From contig NZ_JBFABG010000003.1 in the NCBI RefSeq assembly GCF_040640215.1, positions 620,001 through 684,000 on the forward strand: a DNA stretch of 64,000 nucleotides, written 5' to 3'. The stretch's first letter is position 1, and the number at the start of each line of letters is the position of its first letter. This DNA comes from Actinosynnema sp040640215 (GTDB lineage Bacteria; Actinomycetota; Actinomycetes; Mycobacteriales; Pseudonocardiaceae). Made by a program: the position numbers and the translations under genes. Below are positions 18,932 to 28,182 of the stretch, piece by piece. Below the pieces are notes generated by a model that was not told the origin of the DNA, ran no database searches, and saw only the letters and a program-made list of their open reading frames with translations.

Positions 18932-20185
18932 CTACGGCAGACCGCCGACATCCCGTCCGCAATCGTCGAGTTCGTCCAACAGCCGCACGGTGACCCGTTC
19001 CTCCGGGACCGCCAGCCCGTGCTCGCGCATCGCGTCCGCCAGCCCACCGTCCCACGGTGCCTCGGTGACCCGCCCCACCGATGTGCCGACGCGTGCGCTG
19101 CCCAGCGCAAGCAGGTAGTCGTCGGTGGCCATGCGCCACGGCACAGCACCGGTGCGTGCCACCACGTGCGCGGCGATCCGCACACCCTCGCCGTCGAAGT
19201 CCCCGTGGTAGTGGAGGGTCGCCCCGGCTGTGGTCAGGCCACGCAGGAGCACGATCACCGCGCTGTTGGGCCAACCCGACGTGCACACCACCGGCGGGCA
19301 CGAAGCCCCGAACCGGGCCACCGCCACCGCGAGCACGCTCGGATTCTCGAACACCCACACGTCCTCAGGTGTCCCGACGAACGAGGTCGCCCGGACCTGC
19401 GCCAGCGTCAGGGCCGCGACGTGCCCCGCATCGGCGCACACGCGCAGCACCCCGCCTCCGACACCACCCAACCGCAGGCCGGTGACCAGGACCACCGAGG
19501 ACAACTCGTCCTCGACCACCCCCGCGCGCTCCCACAGCGCCCGCCGCTCCTGCGCGTCTCCCGGCAGGTCGACGCCGTAGAGCGCCGCCAGCGCCCGCAG
19601 GACCAGCCCGGCGCACCGCGTTCCCTCGTCCAGTGCGTGCGGATCGCCGAGGACGGCCTCCGCCAGCACCGGCAGCGGCACACCGGTCGCGGGCAACGCG
19701 GCGACGACCCGCAGAGCCCGGTCGAGCCCGTCCCGCGTGCGTTCAACGGAGCCACCGACGAGCCCGGCCCGCCGAACAGCGTCCACCCACTCCAGCAACG
19801 CCGGCTGTGCCGTCACCACGGGGTGCCGGGTCGCCCACTCCCAGAGCCCGGCGCGCGCCGCGTCTGCGAGCGCCCGCCGCGCGGCCCGGTCGTCCAGTGG
19901 TCCCAGCAGCGCCGCGACCACTTCGCGCACGCCTGCCCTCACGGACGAGACCAGCAACTCGTCGAGCGCGGCCACCGACACCATCGCGTACTCACCCGGC
20001 AGGCGCTCGTCCCCCAGCAGGTCAGCCACGGCCGATCGCTGCTCGTCATCGAGGGGGCCCACCCTCACCCGGCGGACCTGCCGCCCCGACGACAACCGGT
20101 CGTGCACGGCCCGCCACAAGGGCCGCAGGGCGGCGGAATCGAGCCCGTTCAACGAACGCACGACCCCAACCCTGTCAGAGCCCAC
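18932..20185 (-). CDS. jetD: Wadjet JetD, Toprim nuclease (DUF2399)
   Basis: 417 residues from GTG 20185, which overlaps the upstream gene by 11 bases; GTG 20161 is an alternative. The C-terminal third is the Toprim-like DUF2399 domain: the catalytic glutamate in VWVFENPSVLAVAV near residue 276 and the acidic motif HYHGDFDGEGVRIA near 327 (D-x-D). The N-terminal part matches TIGR02679. JetD is the topoisomerase VI-like subunit that cleaves plasmid DNA after JetABC loop extrusion. Both catalytic motifs are present. It precedes jetA here instead of ending the operon. Confidence 0.9.
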   Translation of the reverse strand: MGSDRVGVVRSLNGLDSAALRPLWRAVHDRLSSGRQVRRVRVGPLDDEQRSAVADLLGDERLPGEYAMVSVAALDELLVSSVRAGVREVVAALLGPLDDRAARRALADAARAGLWEWATRHPVVTAQPALLEWVDAVRRAGLVGGSVERTRDGLDRALRVVAALPATGVPLPVLAEAVLGDPHALDEGTRCAGLVLRALAALYGVDLPGDAQERRALWERAGVVEDELSSVVLVTGLRLGGVGGGVLRVCADAGHVAALTLAQVRATSFVGTPEDVWVFENPSVLAVAVARFGASCPPVVCTSGWPNSAVIVLLRGLTTAGATLHYHGDFDGEGVRIAAHVVARTGAVPWRMATDDYLLALGSARVGTSVGRVTEAPWDGGLADAMREHGLAVPEERVTVRLLDELDDCGRDVGGLP

Positions 20186-21509
20186 CTCCGCGGACCCCGG
20201 CCGGGATGACGTGCCCCAGCTTGAGCAGGGCCTTGCGGAACTTCAGCTCCTGGTCCGGTCGGACGGCGAGGTGGCGGTCACCGATCGGACGGCACAGCGC
20301 TCGCAGGGCGCGGTCGCGGGTGATCAACGCGGCGAGCGCGGGATCGGCGCACTCGATGACGCGGACGTGGCCGAGATCGGTCAGCTGCGAGCTTCGCCGC
20401 TCGACGTCCACGACCAGCGTGCGCAGCGCGTCGGGCAGATCGTGCTCGGTCCGCCCGGCGAGGAAGTCGACGAACTCACCGAGCTCGCGGCCGTTGTCGA
20501 GCGCCCTGAGCAGGCCCGCCGCCGACACCGTCCACACGCGGTCCGCGGTCTGCTCCGCGTGGGCGGACAGGACGAGCCGGTCCGCGGCACCGATGTCGCC
20601 CATGGCGACGACGTCGAGGTTGGGCAGCACCTTCAGCGGGCGGGTCCCGGCGGTCCTGGGCTCAGGCGGTTGGTAGGTGTCGGTCACACCGAGGGCGTAA
20701 GCGCCCAGCGCGGTGAGTCTGATCGCCACGAGTCCGTCGTAACGGCTCAGCGCGTCCAGGTCGTCGCCACCCCAGTTGTCGACGTAGTCGTCGCGCGCGC
20801 CGCGTGGGTCGACGTAGTCGAGGTCGATCAACCCGAGTGTGCCCGCGTACTCGAACAACACGGCCAGGGTGTAGCGACCTTCGAGGAGTTCCCAGTCGTG
20901 GTGCCCCTCGTAGCCGAGGCTGCCGTATTCCGGGTCGACGAGGTACAGCTTCCACAGCGCCATCTCGGTGCGGGCGATGGTGGGGCTCATGTTGCCGCGC
21001 CGCATGGCGGTGAACAGGGAATCCACGTCGACCCACTTACCCGGCGGGCAGCCGGCCAGCGCCGCGGCGACCGCCTGTCGCCGGGTCTTGGCCGCGGTGA
21101 GCACGTTGCGGGCGTGCTGGCCCTTGATCTGCTCGACCCTGCTGAACTCGTCGATCACCGCGTGGGTGAGCCAGCGCCGCCACAGGCCCCGAATGGCCTC
21201 GGCAGACGGCTTCCCGAGCACCGCACGGCCCTTCGGGGTCGACCGGAGGCGGGTGCCGTCGAGCTTCGCGAGCCCGCCGGCCTGGAGCAGCAGCGGCCAC
21301 GCGAACGCCGCGATGGGCTCCTCGGGGTAGAAGTCGCCGTTCACCAGGTGCGCGCCGACGGTGCGCACAGTCGCAGCCGACGGGCGACTGGTCTTGTCGC
21401 TGCACTTCACCTCCCCAGCCGCACACAGTTCGAGCACGGCGCGCAGGTTGGCCAGGGCTTCCTCCTCGGTGAACCGCACCTGCTCCGGCAAGGAGTCCAC
21501 CGCGTTCAC
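20175..21509 (-). CDS. Helicase-associated-like protein in Wadjet operon
   Basis: 444 residues from a GTG overlapping the stop of the upstream CcbP-like gene (GTGA). No helicase P-loop or DExx motif is present. The C-terminal 170 residues (TRPLKVLPNLDVVAMGDIGA, VWTVSAAGLLRALDNG, FLAGRTEHDLPDALRTLVVD, VRVIECADPALAALITRDR) resemble the XPB/Ssl2-type helicase-associated domain, here without an ATPase. The N-terminal 270 residues look like repeated winged helices (AWPLLLQAGGLAKLDGTRLR, ALWKLYLVDPEYG, LFEYAGTLGLIDLDYV). It sits between a small calcium-binding-like gene and jetD and is coupled to both, so it is probably a stable extra part of this Wadjet locus, perhaps in regulation or DNA sensing. 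Confidence 0.7.
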   Translation of the reverse strand: MNAVDSLPEQVRFTEEEALANLRAVLELCAAGEVKCSDKTSRPSAATVRTVGAHLVNGDFYPEEPIAAFAWPLLLQAGGLAKLDGTRLRSTPKGRAVLGKPSAEAIRGLWRRWLTHAVIDEFSRVEQIKGQHARNVLTAAKTRRQAVAAALAGCPPGKWVDVDSLFTAMRRGNMSPTIARTEMALWKLYLVDPEYGSLGYEGHHDWELLEGRYTLAVLFEYAGTLGLIDLDYVDPRGARDDYVDNWGGDDLDALSRYDGLVAIRLTALGAYALGVTDTYQPPEPRTAGTRPLKVLPNLDVVAMGDIGAADRLVLSAHAEQTADRVWTVSAAGLLRALDNGRELGEFVDFLAGRTEHDLPDALRTLVVDVERRSSQLTDLGHVRVIECADPALAALITRDRALRALCRPIGDRHLAVRPDQELKFRKALLKLGHVIPAGVRGGGL

Positions 21510-21823
21510 GTCCCCCTCGCCCAGCGGCGGTAGGCGTCGACCCATTGCACACCTTCTACTGGCGGAGCAGGCAGCGGCAGGTCCAGGACGGGGATGCGCT
21601 GCTTCGACTTCCCGCGCACGCAGACCGCCACGATCTGCTCGTCATCGGTCAGGTCCACACCCGTCACGGTCACGTCCACGCCCAGCACCACCGTCTGGAA
21701 CGGCACGGCGAGGTGCTCCTCGATCATGGCGTGGAAGCCTGTGACGCACTCGCTGTCGCCATAGCAGTCGACAGTTGCCTCCGCGATCAGCGCGTCCAGC
21801 GCCACCCGGTTCGATCGACTCAC
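21506..21823 (-). CDS. CcbP-like small acidic protein, first gene of Wadjet operon
   Basis: 105 residues from GTG 21823. The protein reads VALDALIAEATVDCYGDSEC and then MIEEHLAVPFQTVVLGVDVT, which resembles the cyanobacterial calcium-binding CcbP family (Pfam Calci_bind_CcbP): an acidic helix with a conserved D-x-Y and a helix ending in PFxxxV. It is the first gene of the minus-strand operon and overlaps the next gene (GTGA). In other genomes such proteins occur as stand-alone small ORFs. Linkage to Wadjet is unusual as far as I know. Confidence 0.6.
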   Translation of the reverse strand: MSRSNRVALDALIAEATVDCYGDSECVTGFHAMIEEHLAVPFQTVVLGVDVTVTGVDLTDDEQIVAVCVRGKSKQRIPVLDLPLPAPPVEGVQWVDAYRRWARGT

Positions 21824-22422
21824 CCCGCGAGGTTCCCACATTCGGTGACGGGACTGCTGCGAGGAGCGGCAACCGAGTGGGCCGCGATCACCGCTCACGG
21901 TCACGGTCACGAAGCCTGCTGCGGATCACCCCCGAACTCCGCGACCCCAACGCATGGCCGCTGCCGGGGAAGCGGAAGGACGTGAAGGCAGTCCGCGAAG
22001 CCTCCGCCCGCCTTCTGGAGGTGATCGAGCCTCTTGCCGACACACTCCATCCACCGGCCCCTCCGCTCGCGGCTACGTCCGAGCAACAACCACACAGGAC
22101 AGAAGCCCGCGCTTGGCAATCGATTTAATCACGCGCGACGAGAACATTCGGTGGTTCTTCCACACCGACATCGACAAAACCCAAGCGGACGCGCTCGCCG
22201 CCGTACTTACCGAGTCGATGACGATTCCGGACGCCGAACGCGATGACCTTCACCGGCGATGCTACGCCTCGATAGCGGCGGGCGAGAAGACCGAGAGTTC
22301 CGCACGAAATCTACCGAACCAACTGAATCCGAGGCCACGACCTGATCACCGCCCCGCAAATGAGCTGTGCGGTGAGGGGACCCGCGTCGCAGTCACACCC
22401 GAGACACACGAACCGCACCACA
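21824..22422. other. Spacer with decayed coding-like stretches
   Basis: No intact gene. On the plus strand two stretches have coding-like composition in different frames: one near 21920-22060 (reading ELRDPNAWPLPGKRKDVKAV) and one near 22110-22280 (reading RLAIDLITRDENIRWFFHTD, ADALAAVLTESMTIPD). They may be pieces of one broken gene. The promoter of the Wadjet operon must lie at the left edge of this interval. Confidence 0.4.
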
Positions 22423-22681
22423 CCAACGAACTGCCTCCAACAACCGCCAATTCATGCCAACTGCGGCGAAGTGCCGCCAACAAGCCGAGCCGCACTCTGC
22501 CAGCGTGATTCGACCGTTGCCCTGACCAGCGCAAACAGAGAACCTGCACGTCAGCCGATGTCGTTCACCGCAGTTCGAAGCCGTCACACGTCGTTCAACT
22601 CGGCCGTCTGCTCCAGATTTGCTCCACACACTGCGGCGTGAATGCCAGCAGAGTTCAACCGCCGAACACGCGATGTCCTCG
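22423..22681 (-). repeat. Boundary repeat, copy C
   Basis: Direct repeat of copy B beyond the Wadjet operon. It carries the same blocks and the identical 18-bp core CTGCTCCAGATTTGCTCC at 22608-22625. Its minus-strand start coincides with a GHRVFGG-stop C-terminus. The stretch 22501-22530 (CCCTGACCAGCGCAAACAGA) is base-for-base the same as in copy B. Confidence 0.8.
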
Positions 22682-22897
22682 TACGGCGCGGGGCTCGATC
22701 CACGCCAACTCGTGCCACACTGTCGTCGCCGTCTCGTCGGCGGTTGCCGCAAAGAATGGGACTGCGACCGGCAAACGACTCAAGGCGATCGGGGACACGA
22801 AGCAAGCACCACATTTGTATTTGGTCGCGCCCCATCCGGGACCAACGAAGGGTGGTGCCGGTGATGTGTCGACTTTGGAAGTCACGCTAGCTCTCAC
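22655..22897 (-). pseudogene. Remnant of immunity-like gene (copy in repeat C)
   Basis: The last residues read TADETATTVWHELAWIEPR followed by AVRGHRVFGG-stop. Compared with the intact immunity-like protein near 9.2 kb (DEATTAAWHERGE, then about 15 further residues, then HTARGDRVFGG), the match covers the WHE block and the C-terminus with an internal deletion between them. The 5' half of the frame does not resemble the intact protein. I take this as a decayed paralogue whose 3' end forms one side of the boundary repeat. Confidence 0.5.
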
Positions 22898-23245
22898 TCA
22901 GTAATGCAATGGTGACCGGTTCGGACATCCACCAGCACGTCTCCCTATCCGATCCCCGACGATAGTAACATCGGAATAGTATGGATTGGTCTTAAAAGTT
23001 GTCGCTGCGAGCAGTTGGCGCTGCAACCGGCCAGCAGTCGCGCAAGGTGAGCCTTGATTCAGGCTAACGGGTGGGAGTATTGGGGCGCAGGTGCTGCGTC
23101 GACACTGAAACGTCCGTGGTGCATCCGGCGATGTTGGTGTGTGTCGCCTCAAGCCGGACCCGCATGACTGCGGAGAGAGCTTCGTGGCGGCAGGACCCAC
23201 GAAGCGTGTCTAGGCACGGTTCCACCTGGTGCAAGGATGACCCCC
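22898..23245. other. Upstream region of the DUF262 gene
   Basis: About 350 bases without a gene. AT-richer stretch at 22960-23010 with TAGTAACATCGGAATAGTATGGA. Probably contains the promoter of the DUF262 gene; AAGGA lies 9 bases before the chosen ATG. Confidence 0.4.
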
Positions 23246-24931
23246 ATGGCCAGCACGAAGATCCAGGCAGCCGAGCGCCCCATCGGCGACGTGTTCAGCG
23301 ACGACTACCGCTTCATAATCCCTCGGTACCAGCGACCTTACGCGTGGACGACCGAACAAGCTGGCGAGATGTTCGACGACCTGATGGCAGCCGCGTCCAC
23401 CGGAGCCCCGCTCGACGTGGCCGACCCGTACTTCCTCGGGAGCATCGTGCTGGTGAAGGCGGAGAACGACGCGGAAGCGGAGGTCGTGGATGGTCAGCAG
23501 CGCCTGACCACACTGACGCTGCTGCTCAGCGCGCTGCGCTTGCACGTGGCCGACGACTTCGCAACGTCCCTGGACGGCCGCGTGTTCCAGAAGGGTGACC
23601 CGATCAAGGGGACGATCGACCAGCCGCGGCTTACGCTGCGCGAGCGTGACCACGGGTTCTTCGAAAAATACGTTCAGGCGCAGAGCGGTGTCGAGCAGCT
23701 TCCGTCGCTGGCCACCGACAAGCTACCGGACAGCCAAGGCAACCTCGTGCGGAACACGGTCCTGTTCCTTAACCGCCTCGCCGAACTCGATCGCGAAGAC
23801 TGTCACCGGTTGGTTTCTTTCATCGATCGCAACACCTACTTGGTGGTCGTGTCAACCCAGGACTTCGAGTCCGCCTACCGGATCTTCACCGTTCTCAACG
23901 AGCGAGGTCTCGACCTCACGCACACCGATATCCTTAAATCCGAGATCATTGGCGCGATCGCCGAACCGGACCAGGATGTCTACACTAAGAAATGGGAGTC
24001 AGAGGAGGAAGATCTCGGTCGCGTCGACTTCGCCGACCTCTTCTCTCACATCCGCATGGTGTTCGCGAAGACCAAGGCCCGCGAGTCGATCCTCAAGGAG
24101 TTCCGGTCCTCGGTCCTGTCCCAAGTGCCAGACGGCTGCAGGTTCGTCGACGAAGTCCTCGTACCGCTCTCGGACGCGTTCGAGGTAGTCACCCGCGTCG
24201 ACTATAAGGCCGCCACCGGCGCCGACGCGGTCAATGGACTGCTGCGCTGGCTCAACATGCTAGATAACACCGACTGGATCCCACCTGCGATCCGCTATCT
24301 CAGCGACCCGGCGATTGACACCGCGACGTTTCATCAGTTTCTCGTCGACCTCGAACGGTTGGCTGCCAGCATGCTCATCCGTCGCGTGGACATCACTCGA
24401 CGAGTGGAGCGCTACGGTCGCGTACTCGAGTCGATCGAGACGGGCGTGGACCTGTACGGACCCGGTTCTCCGCTCCAGCTGGACGGGAACGAGCGGAACG
24501 ACACCTTGCGCCGCCTCGGCGACGAGATCTATACGGTAACTCGAATTCGGTTGTACGTGCTTCTGAGACTTGATTCCGCACTGTCGTCCGGTGGCGCCAG
24601 CTACGACCACCCGCTGATCACCGTCGAACACGTCCTGCCGCAGACCCCCAGTGCGGACAGCACCTGGAGATCGTGGTTCACCAACGAGGAACACGGCTAC
24701 TGGGTCCACCGGCTGGCGAATCTGACGCTTCTCGCTCGCCGGAAAAATTCCCAAGCTAGCAACTATGACTTCGACATCAAAAAGCGTAAGTACTTCACCG
24801 CCAAAAATGGGGTATCACCCTTCGCATTGACCAGCCAGGTGCTGACTGAGCAACAGTGGACCCCCGAACTGCTCGAACATCGCCAACGGAAGCTCCTGTC
24901 GACCCTGGCCGATCTGTGGAGGCTCAAATAG
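23246..24931 (+). CDS. DUF262/DUF1524 protein (GmrSD-like type IV restriction)
   Basis: 561 residues. ATG 23246 is chosen over ATG 23237 because AAGG at 23233-23236 is then correctly spaced. The DUF262 domain shows the ParB-like motifs IPRYQRPYAW (about residue 28) and EVVDGQQRLTTLTLLL (about 80), needed for nucleotide hydrolysis in this family. The C-terminal DUF1524 HNH nuclease shows ITVEHVLPQTPSADSTW near 458 and a LANLTLLARRKNSQASN block near 495. This is the single-chain GmrSD architecture, which restricts phage DNA carrying modified bases. It precedes the DISARM-like operon in the same orientation with a 360-base gap, so it probably has its own promoter. Confidence 0.85.
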   Translation: MASTKIQAAERPIGDVFSDDYRFIIPRYQRPYAWTTEQAGEMFDDLMAAASTGAPLDVADPYFLGSIVLVKAENDAEAEVVDGQQRLTTLTLLLSALRLHVADDFATSLDGRVFQKGDPIKGTIDQPRLTLRERDHGFFEKYVQAQSGVEQLPSLATDKLPDSQGNLVRNTVLFLNRLAELDREDCHRLVSFIDRNTYLVVVSTQDFESAYRIFTVLNERGLDLTHTDILKSEIIGAIAEPDQDVYTKKWESEEEDLGRVDFADLFSHIRMVFAKTKARESILKEFRSSVLSQVPDGCRFVDEVLVPLSDAFEVVTRVDYKAATGADAVNGLLRWLNMLDNTDWIPPAIRYLSDPAIDTATFHQFLVDLERLAASMLIRRVDITRRVERYGRVLESIETGVDLYGPGSPLQLDGNERNDTLRRLGDEIYTVTRIRLYVLLRLDSALSSGGASYDHPLITVEHVLPQTPSADSTWRSWFTNEEHGYWVHRLANLTLLARRKNSQASNYDFDIKKRKYFTAKNGVSPFALTSQVLTEQQWTPELLEHRQRKLLSTLADLWRLK

Positions 24932-25293
24932 CACATGAGTACGCCACGATATGCCGAGCGGACATTTTCGAACGACGCGTCGAGATGACACGTACCTGAC
25001 CGCAGTCAAGGCTGCGCAATGGGTCAGGCTGTCATCTACTGGTGCGCTAGGAGGTACGTCAGGTGGACGGCAGCGCGGCAGGAGCCGACGTCTGAGCTGG
25101 GGATTCGCTGTGCGGACGACCACACTACCGACCCTGCAGTCACGCCTCACGATGCAGGTTGGTACCAACTCACCGAATCATGAAACGGTCACGAGCTGCA
25201 TGGCGATAAGTCGGCTGACCCGACGCGGGACTTGCCACCAGCCGCAGGCGAGCCCAGTAGAGTCTCGATGTTCACCTACCGCGAGGAGAGCGG
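24932..25293. promoter_or_regulatory. Likely promoter region of the DISARM-like operon
   Basis: 362 bases without a coding frame between the DUF262 gene and the SNF2 gene. The operon downstream has no other gap except about 110 bases before the giant helicase, so its main promoter should be here. No promoter boxes are clear enough to place. GAGGAG at 25281-25286 is the ribosome-binding site of the next gene. Confidence 0.4.
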
Positions 25294-28182
25294 ATGTCAA
25301 TCGGTGAGGTCGGCAGCGCGACGAAGCCAGCAGTGGGGTTCGCCGCCGGCAGCACGGTGGTCATCCGTGACGAGGAGTGGTTGGTCCGTTCCTGTGAGGC
25401 GGTCGGGGACGGGTGGATGCTGTCGTGCCTCGGCACGTCAGAGCTCGTGCGGGACGTCGAGGCGACGTTCTACACGGAGCTGGAAGAAGGCGTCACGCAT
25501 CTGGACCCGGAGCGGGCGCGCCTGGTGGCGGACGTCTCACCGGGGTTCCGACGCACGCGACTGTGGTTGGAGTCGGTCCTGCGCAAGACCCCGCTGCCGT
25601 TGCACGAGCCGCGGCTCGCGGTTTGTCATCGGATGCTCGCCGACGACCTGCTCTACCAGCGTCGCGCGGTGGCGCAGGCCCTTTCGTCCGAGGTCTTGCG
25701 GCCACGCCTGCTGCTCGCGGACGCCGTGGGACTGGGCAAGACGCTGGAGATCGGGATGATCCTGGCGGAACTGGCCCGACGAGGTCGCGCGGATCGCATC
25801 CTGGTGGTGACGCCCCGACACGTGTTGGAACAGATGCAGCATGAGCTGTGGACGCGGTTCGCCATTCCGCTGGTCCGGCTCGACAGCGACGGAATTCAAC
25901 GAGTGCGGCAGACCTTGCCGTCCACCCGTAATCCTTTCACATTTTTTAAGCGTGTGATCGTATCGGTGGACACCCTGAAGTCGGCCCGGTACCGCGCGCA
26001 CCTGGAGAAGCACCGCTGGGACGTCGTGGTGATCGACGAGTCGCACAACCTGAGCAATTCGTCGACGCAGAACAACAAGCTCGCGAAAGTGCTCGCACCC
26101 AACACCGATGCGTTGCTCCTGGCGTCGGCGACGCCGCATAACGGCAAGAGCGAGTCGTTCGCCGAGTTGGTCAAGCTCCTGGACCCGACCGCGATCGTCG
26201 ACGTGCGGGACTACAGCGTTAAGGACATCTCCCACCTGTTCGTTCGACGTCACCGCCACTCGCCGGACGTCGCCGCTGTCGTCGGACAGCGGTGGGCCGA
26301 GCGCCTGGAACCGGAGGTCCTGGCCGTCGACGCCAACGCCGCGGAAGAAGCCGTGTTCGCCGAACTCGCGGACATCTGGCTCTACCCAGACGGTGGAAGC
26401 GCCCCGGTCTCCGGCAAGGGCAGCTCCCTGTTCCCGTGGACGCTGGTGAAGGCGTTCCTATCCTCGCCCGCGGCGCTGGTCGAGACGGTCCAAGCCAGGC
26501 TGAAGCGCCTGCCGGCGGACGCGAAACGCGAGCGCGCCGCGCTCGACCGCCTGCTCGACCTCGCCCGGCGAGCACGCGAGTCGTCCAAACTCGACGCCTT
26601 GGTCAAGCACCTCACCACGATCGGGGTCAAGCCGGGCTCCAACGAACGGGTCGTGCTGTTCAGTGAACGCTTGGCCACGCTGGACTGGCTGCGGACCGAG
26701 CTGCCCGCACGGCTCAAGATGCCCGCCTCCGCGTTCCGCGTCCTGCACGGAAGCCTCCCGGATACCGAGCAGATGGCCGTGGTAGATGAGTTCAAGCGCG
26801 CCGACACGCCCGTCCGCGTGCTGATCACCGGCGACGTGGCCAGTGAGGGCGTCAACCTGCACGCGCAATGCCACCACCTGGTGCACGTCGACATCCCCTG
26901 GAGCCTGATCCGCATCGAGCAGCGCAACGGCCGCATCGACCGCTACGGGCAGGAGCACCCGCCGCGGATCGTGGCCCTGGCGACGATCTCGGCGCACGAG
27001 CGGTTGTCCGGGGACATCCGAGTTCTCGCCAAGCTCCTCGCCAAGGAGCACGTGGCACACAAAGCCCTGGGCGACGCCGCGTCGCTGATGAAGCTGCACG
27101 ACGAGGACGCCGAAGAGGAAGCGGTGCGGCGGGCCATCGCCGAGGGCCGCGACCTCGACGAGGTCATCCCCGACCCCAGCCAGGACGAGGCGGACTGGGA
27201 CTTCGACGAGCTGTTCGCTGACGCCGGCGAGGAAGTGCCGGACTCGCCCGAGGTGATCGCCGACTACGACCTGTTCCGCTCCGACCTCGACTTCTTGCGC
27301 GAAGCCGTGTTCGAGGCCTACGACGACAGCCCGGCCCGGTCACCCGGCAGCGGTGGCATCGCCTGGGCAGAGCATCCCGACGAGGGCACGGTCGAGTTCG
27401 TCCCGCCCGGCGACCTGATGGGCAGGCTGGCCGCCTTGCCGCAGTCCTACCTCGCGGAGCGGCGCATCCGGGAGCGGTTCGTGCTGGCGGTGGACAAAGC
27501 CGTGGGACAAGCCGAGCTGGCCAGGGCCCGGGAGAACGTGGGATCGACGACGTCTTGGCCGCAGGCGCATTTTCTCGGCCCGCTGCACCCGGTGCTGGAC
27601 TGGGCCGTCGACAAAGCGCTGTCCCGGTTCGGGCGCAACGAGGTGCCGGTGGTGACCGGCGCAGTCGACTCCCCGGTGGTCATCGGCCTCGGCACGTTGT
27701 CCAACGGCCGCGGGCAGGTCGTGCTCCGCAGCCTCATCGGCCTCACGTTCTACGACGAGGACGCCCCGCCGTACATCGAGCAGGAAGACGAGGTCCGCGA
27801 ACTGCTCCGCCGGGCCGGTCTGCGCGACGGCGGCATCAACAGCGGCCATCCCGTGGACATCGAGAAGTGCCAACCTCTGATCCCCAAGGCAATCGAGGCG
27901 ATGCGCGGCTACATGGACATGGTCAAGGGGCAACGCGCGCTGCTCGTGCAGGATCCCTTGGTCCGTGCCGCGCACCGCATCCGCCAGTGGCGCAAGGAGA
28001 GCGAACAGTTGGCGCTCGATCTCGCACCGGTGCGCGCCAACGCGGTGAAGCGCAGCGTCGAGCGGCACGGCAAACAGGCGTTGGACCTGGTGACCGAGCT
28101 GTCCGCGAGGAAGGACCCCATGCTTCGCGTCCTCACGATCATCGTCCCCGAGAAGCCAGACGTCGAGGAGTCGGCCCGATGA
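25294..28182 (+). CDS. SNF2-family helicase, DrmD-like
   Basis: 962 residues from ATG with GAGGAGAG upstream. SF2 helicase motifs are intact: RLLLADAVGLGKTLEIG near residue 140, VVVIDESHNLSN near 246 (DESH), LLASATPHNG near 275, and in the C-terminal helicase domain TGDVASEGVNLHAQCHHLVH and IRIEQRNGRIDRYGQEHPPR near 540. A helical C-terminal extension of about 350 residues follows, as in DrmD. In class 1 DISARM, DrmD is the SNF2 helicase encoded next to the adenine methyltransferase; here too the methyltransferase follows with a 4-base overlap (ATGA). It could also be the helicase of a related restriction-like system. Confidence 0.85.
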   Translation: MSIGEVGSATKPAVGFAAGSTVVIRDEEWLVRSCEAVGDGWMLSCLGTSELVRDVEATFYTELEEGVTHLDPERARLVADVSPGFRRTRLWLESVLRKTPLPLHEPRLAVCHRMLADDLLYQRRAVAQALSSEVLRPRLLLADAVGLGKTLEIGMILAELARRGRADRILVVTPRHVLEQMQHELWTRFAIPLVRLDSDGIQRVRQTLPSTRNPFTFFKRVIVSVDTLKSARYRAHLEKHRWDVVVIDESHNLSNSSTQNNKLAKVLAPNTDALLLASATPHNGKSESFAELVKLLDPTAIVDVRDYSVKDISHLFVRRHRHSPDVAAVVGQRWAERLEPEVLAVDANAAEEAVFAELADIWLYPDGGSAPVSGKGSSLFPWTLVKAFLSSPAALVETVQARLKRLPADAKRERAALDRLLDLARRARESSKLDALVKHLTTIGVKPGSNERVVLFSERLATLDWLRTELPARLKMPASAFRVLHGSLPDTEQMAVVDEFKRADTPVRVLITGDVASEGVNLHAQCHHLVHVDIPWSLIRIEQRNGRIDRYGQEHPPRIVALATISAHERLSGDIRVLAKLLAKEHVAHKALGDAASLMKLHDEDAEEEAVRRAIAEGRDLDEVIPDPSQDEADWDFDELFADAGEEVPDSPEVIADYDLFRSDLDFLREAVFEAYDDSPARSPGSGGIAWAEHPDEGTVEFVPPGDLMGRLAALPQSYLAERRIRERFVLAVDKAVGQAELARARENVGSTTSWPQAHFLGPLHPVLDWAVDKALSRFGRNEVPVVTGAVDSPVVIGLGTLSNGRGQVVLRSLIGLTFYDEDAPPYIEQEDEVRELLRRAGLRDGGINSGHPVDIEKCQPLIPKAIEAMRGYMDMVKGQRALLVQDPLVRAAHRIRQWRKESEQLALDLAPVRANAVKRSVERHGKQALDLVTELSARKDPMLRVLTIIVPEKPDVEESAR

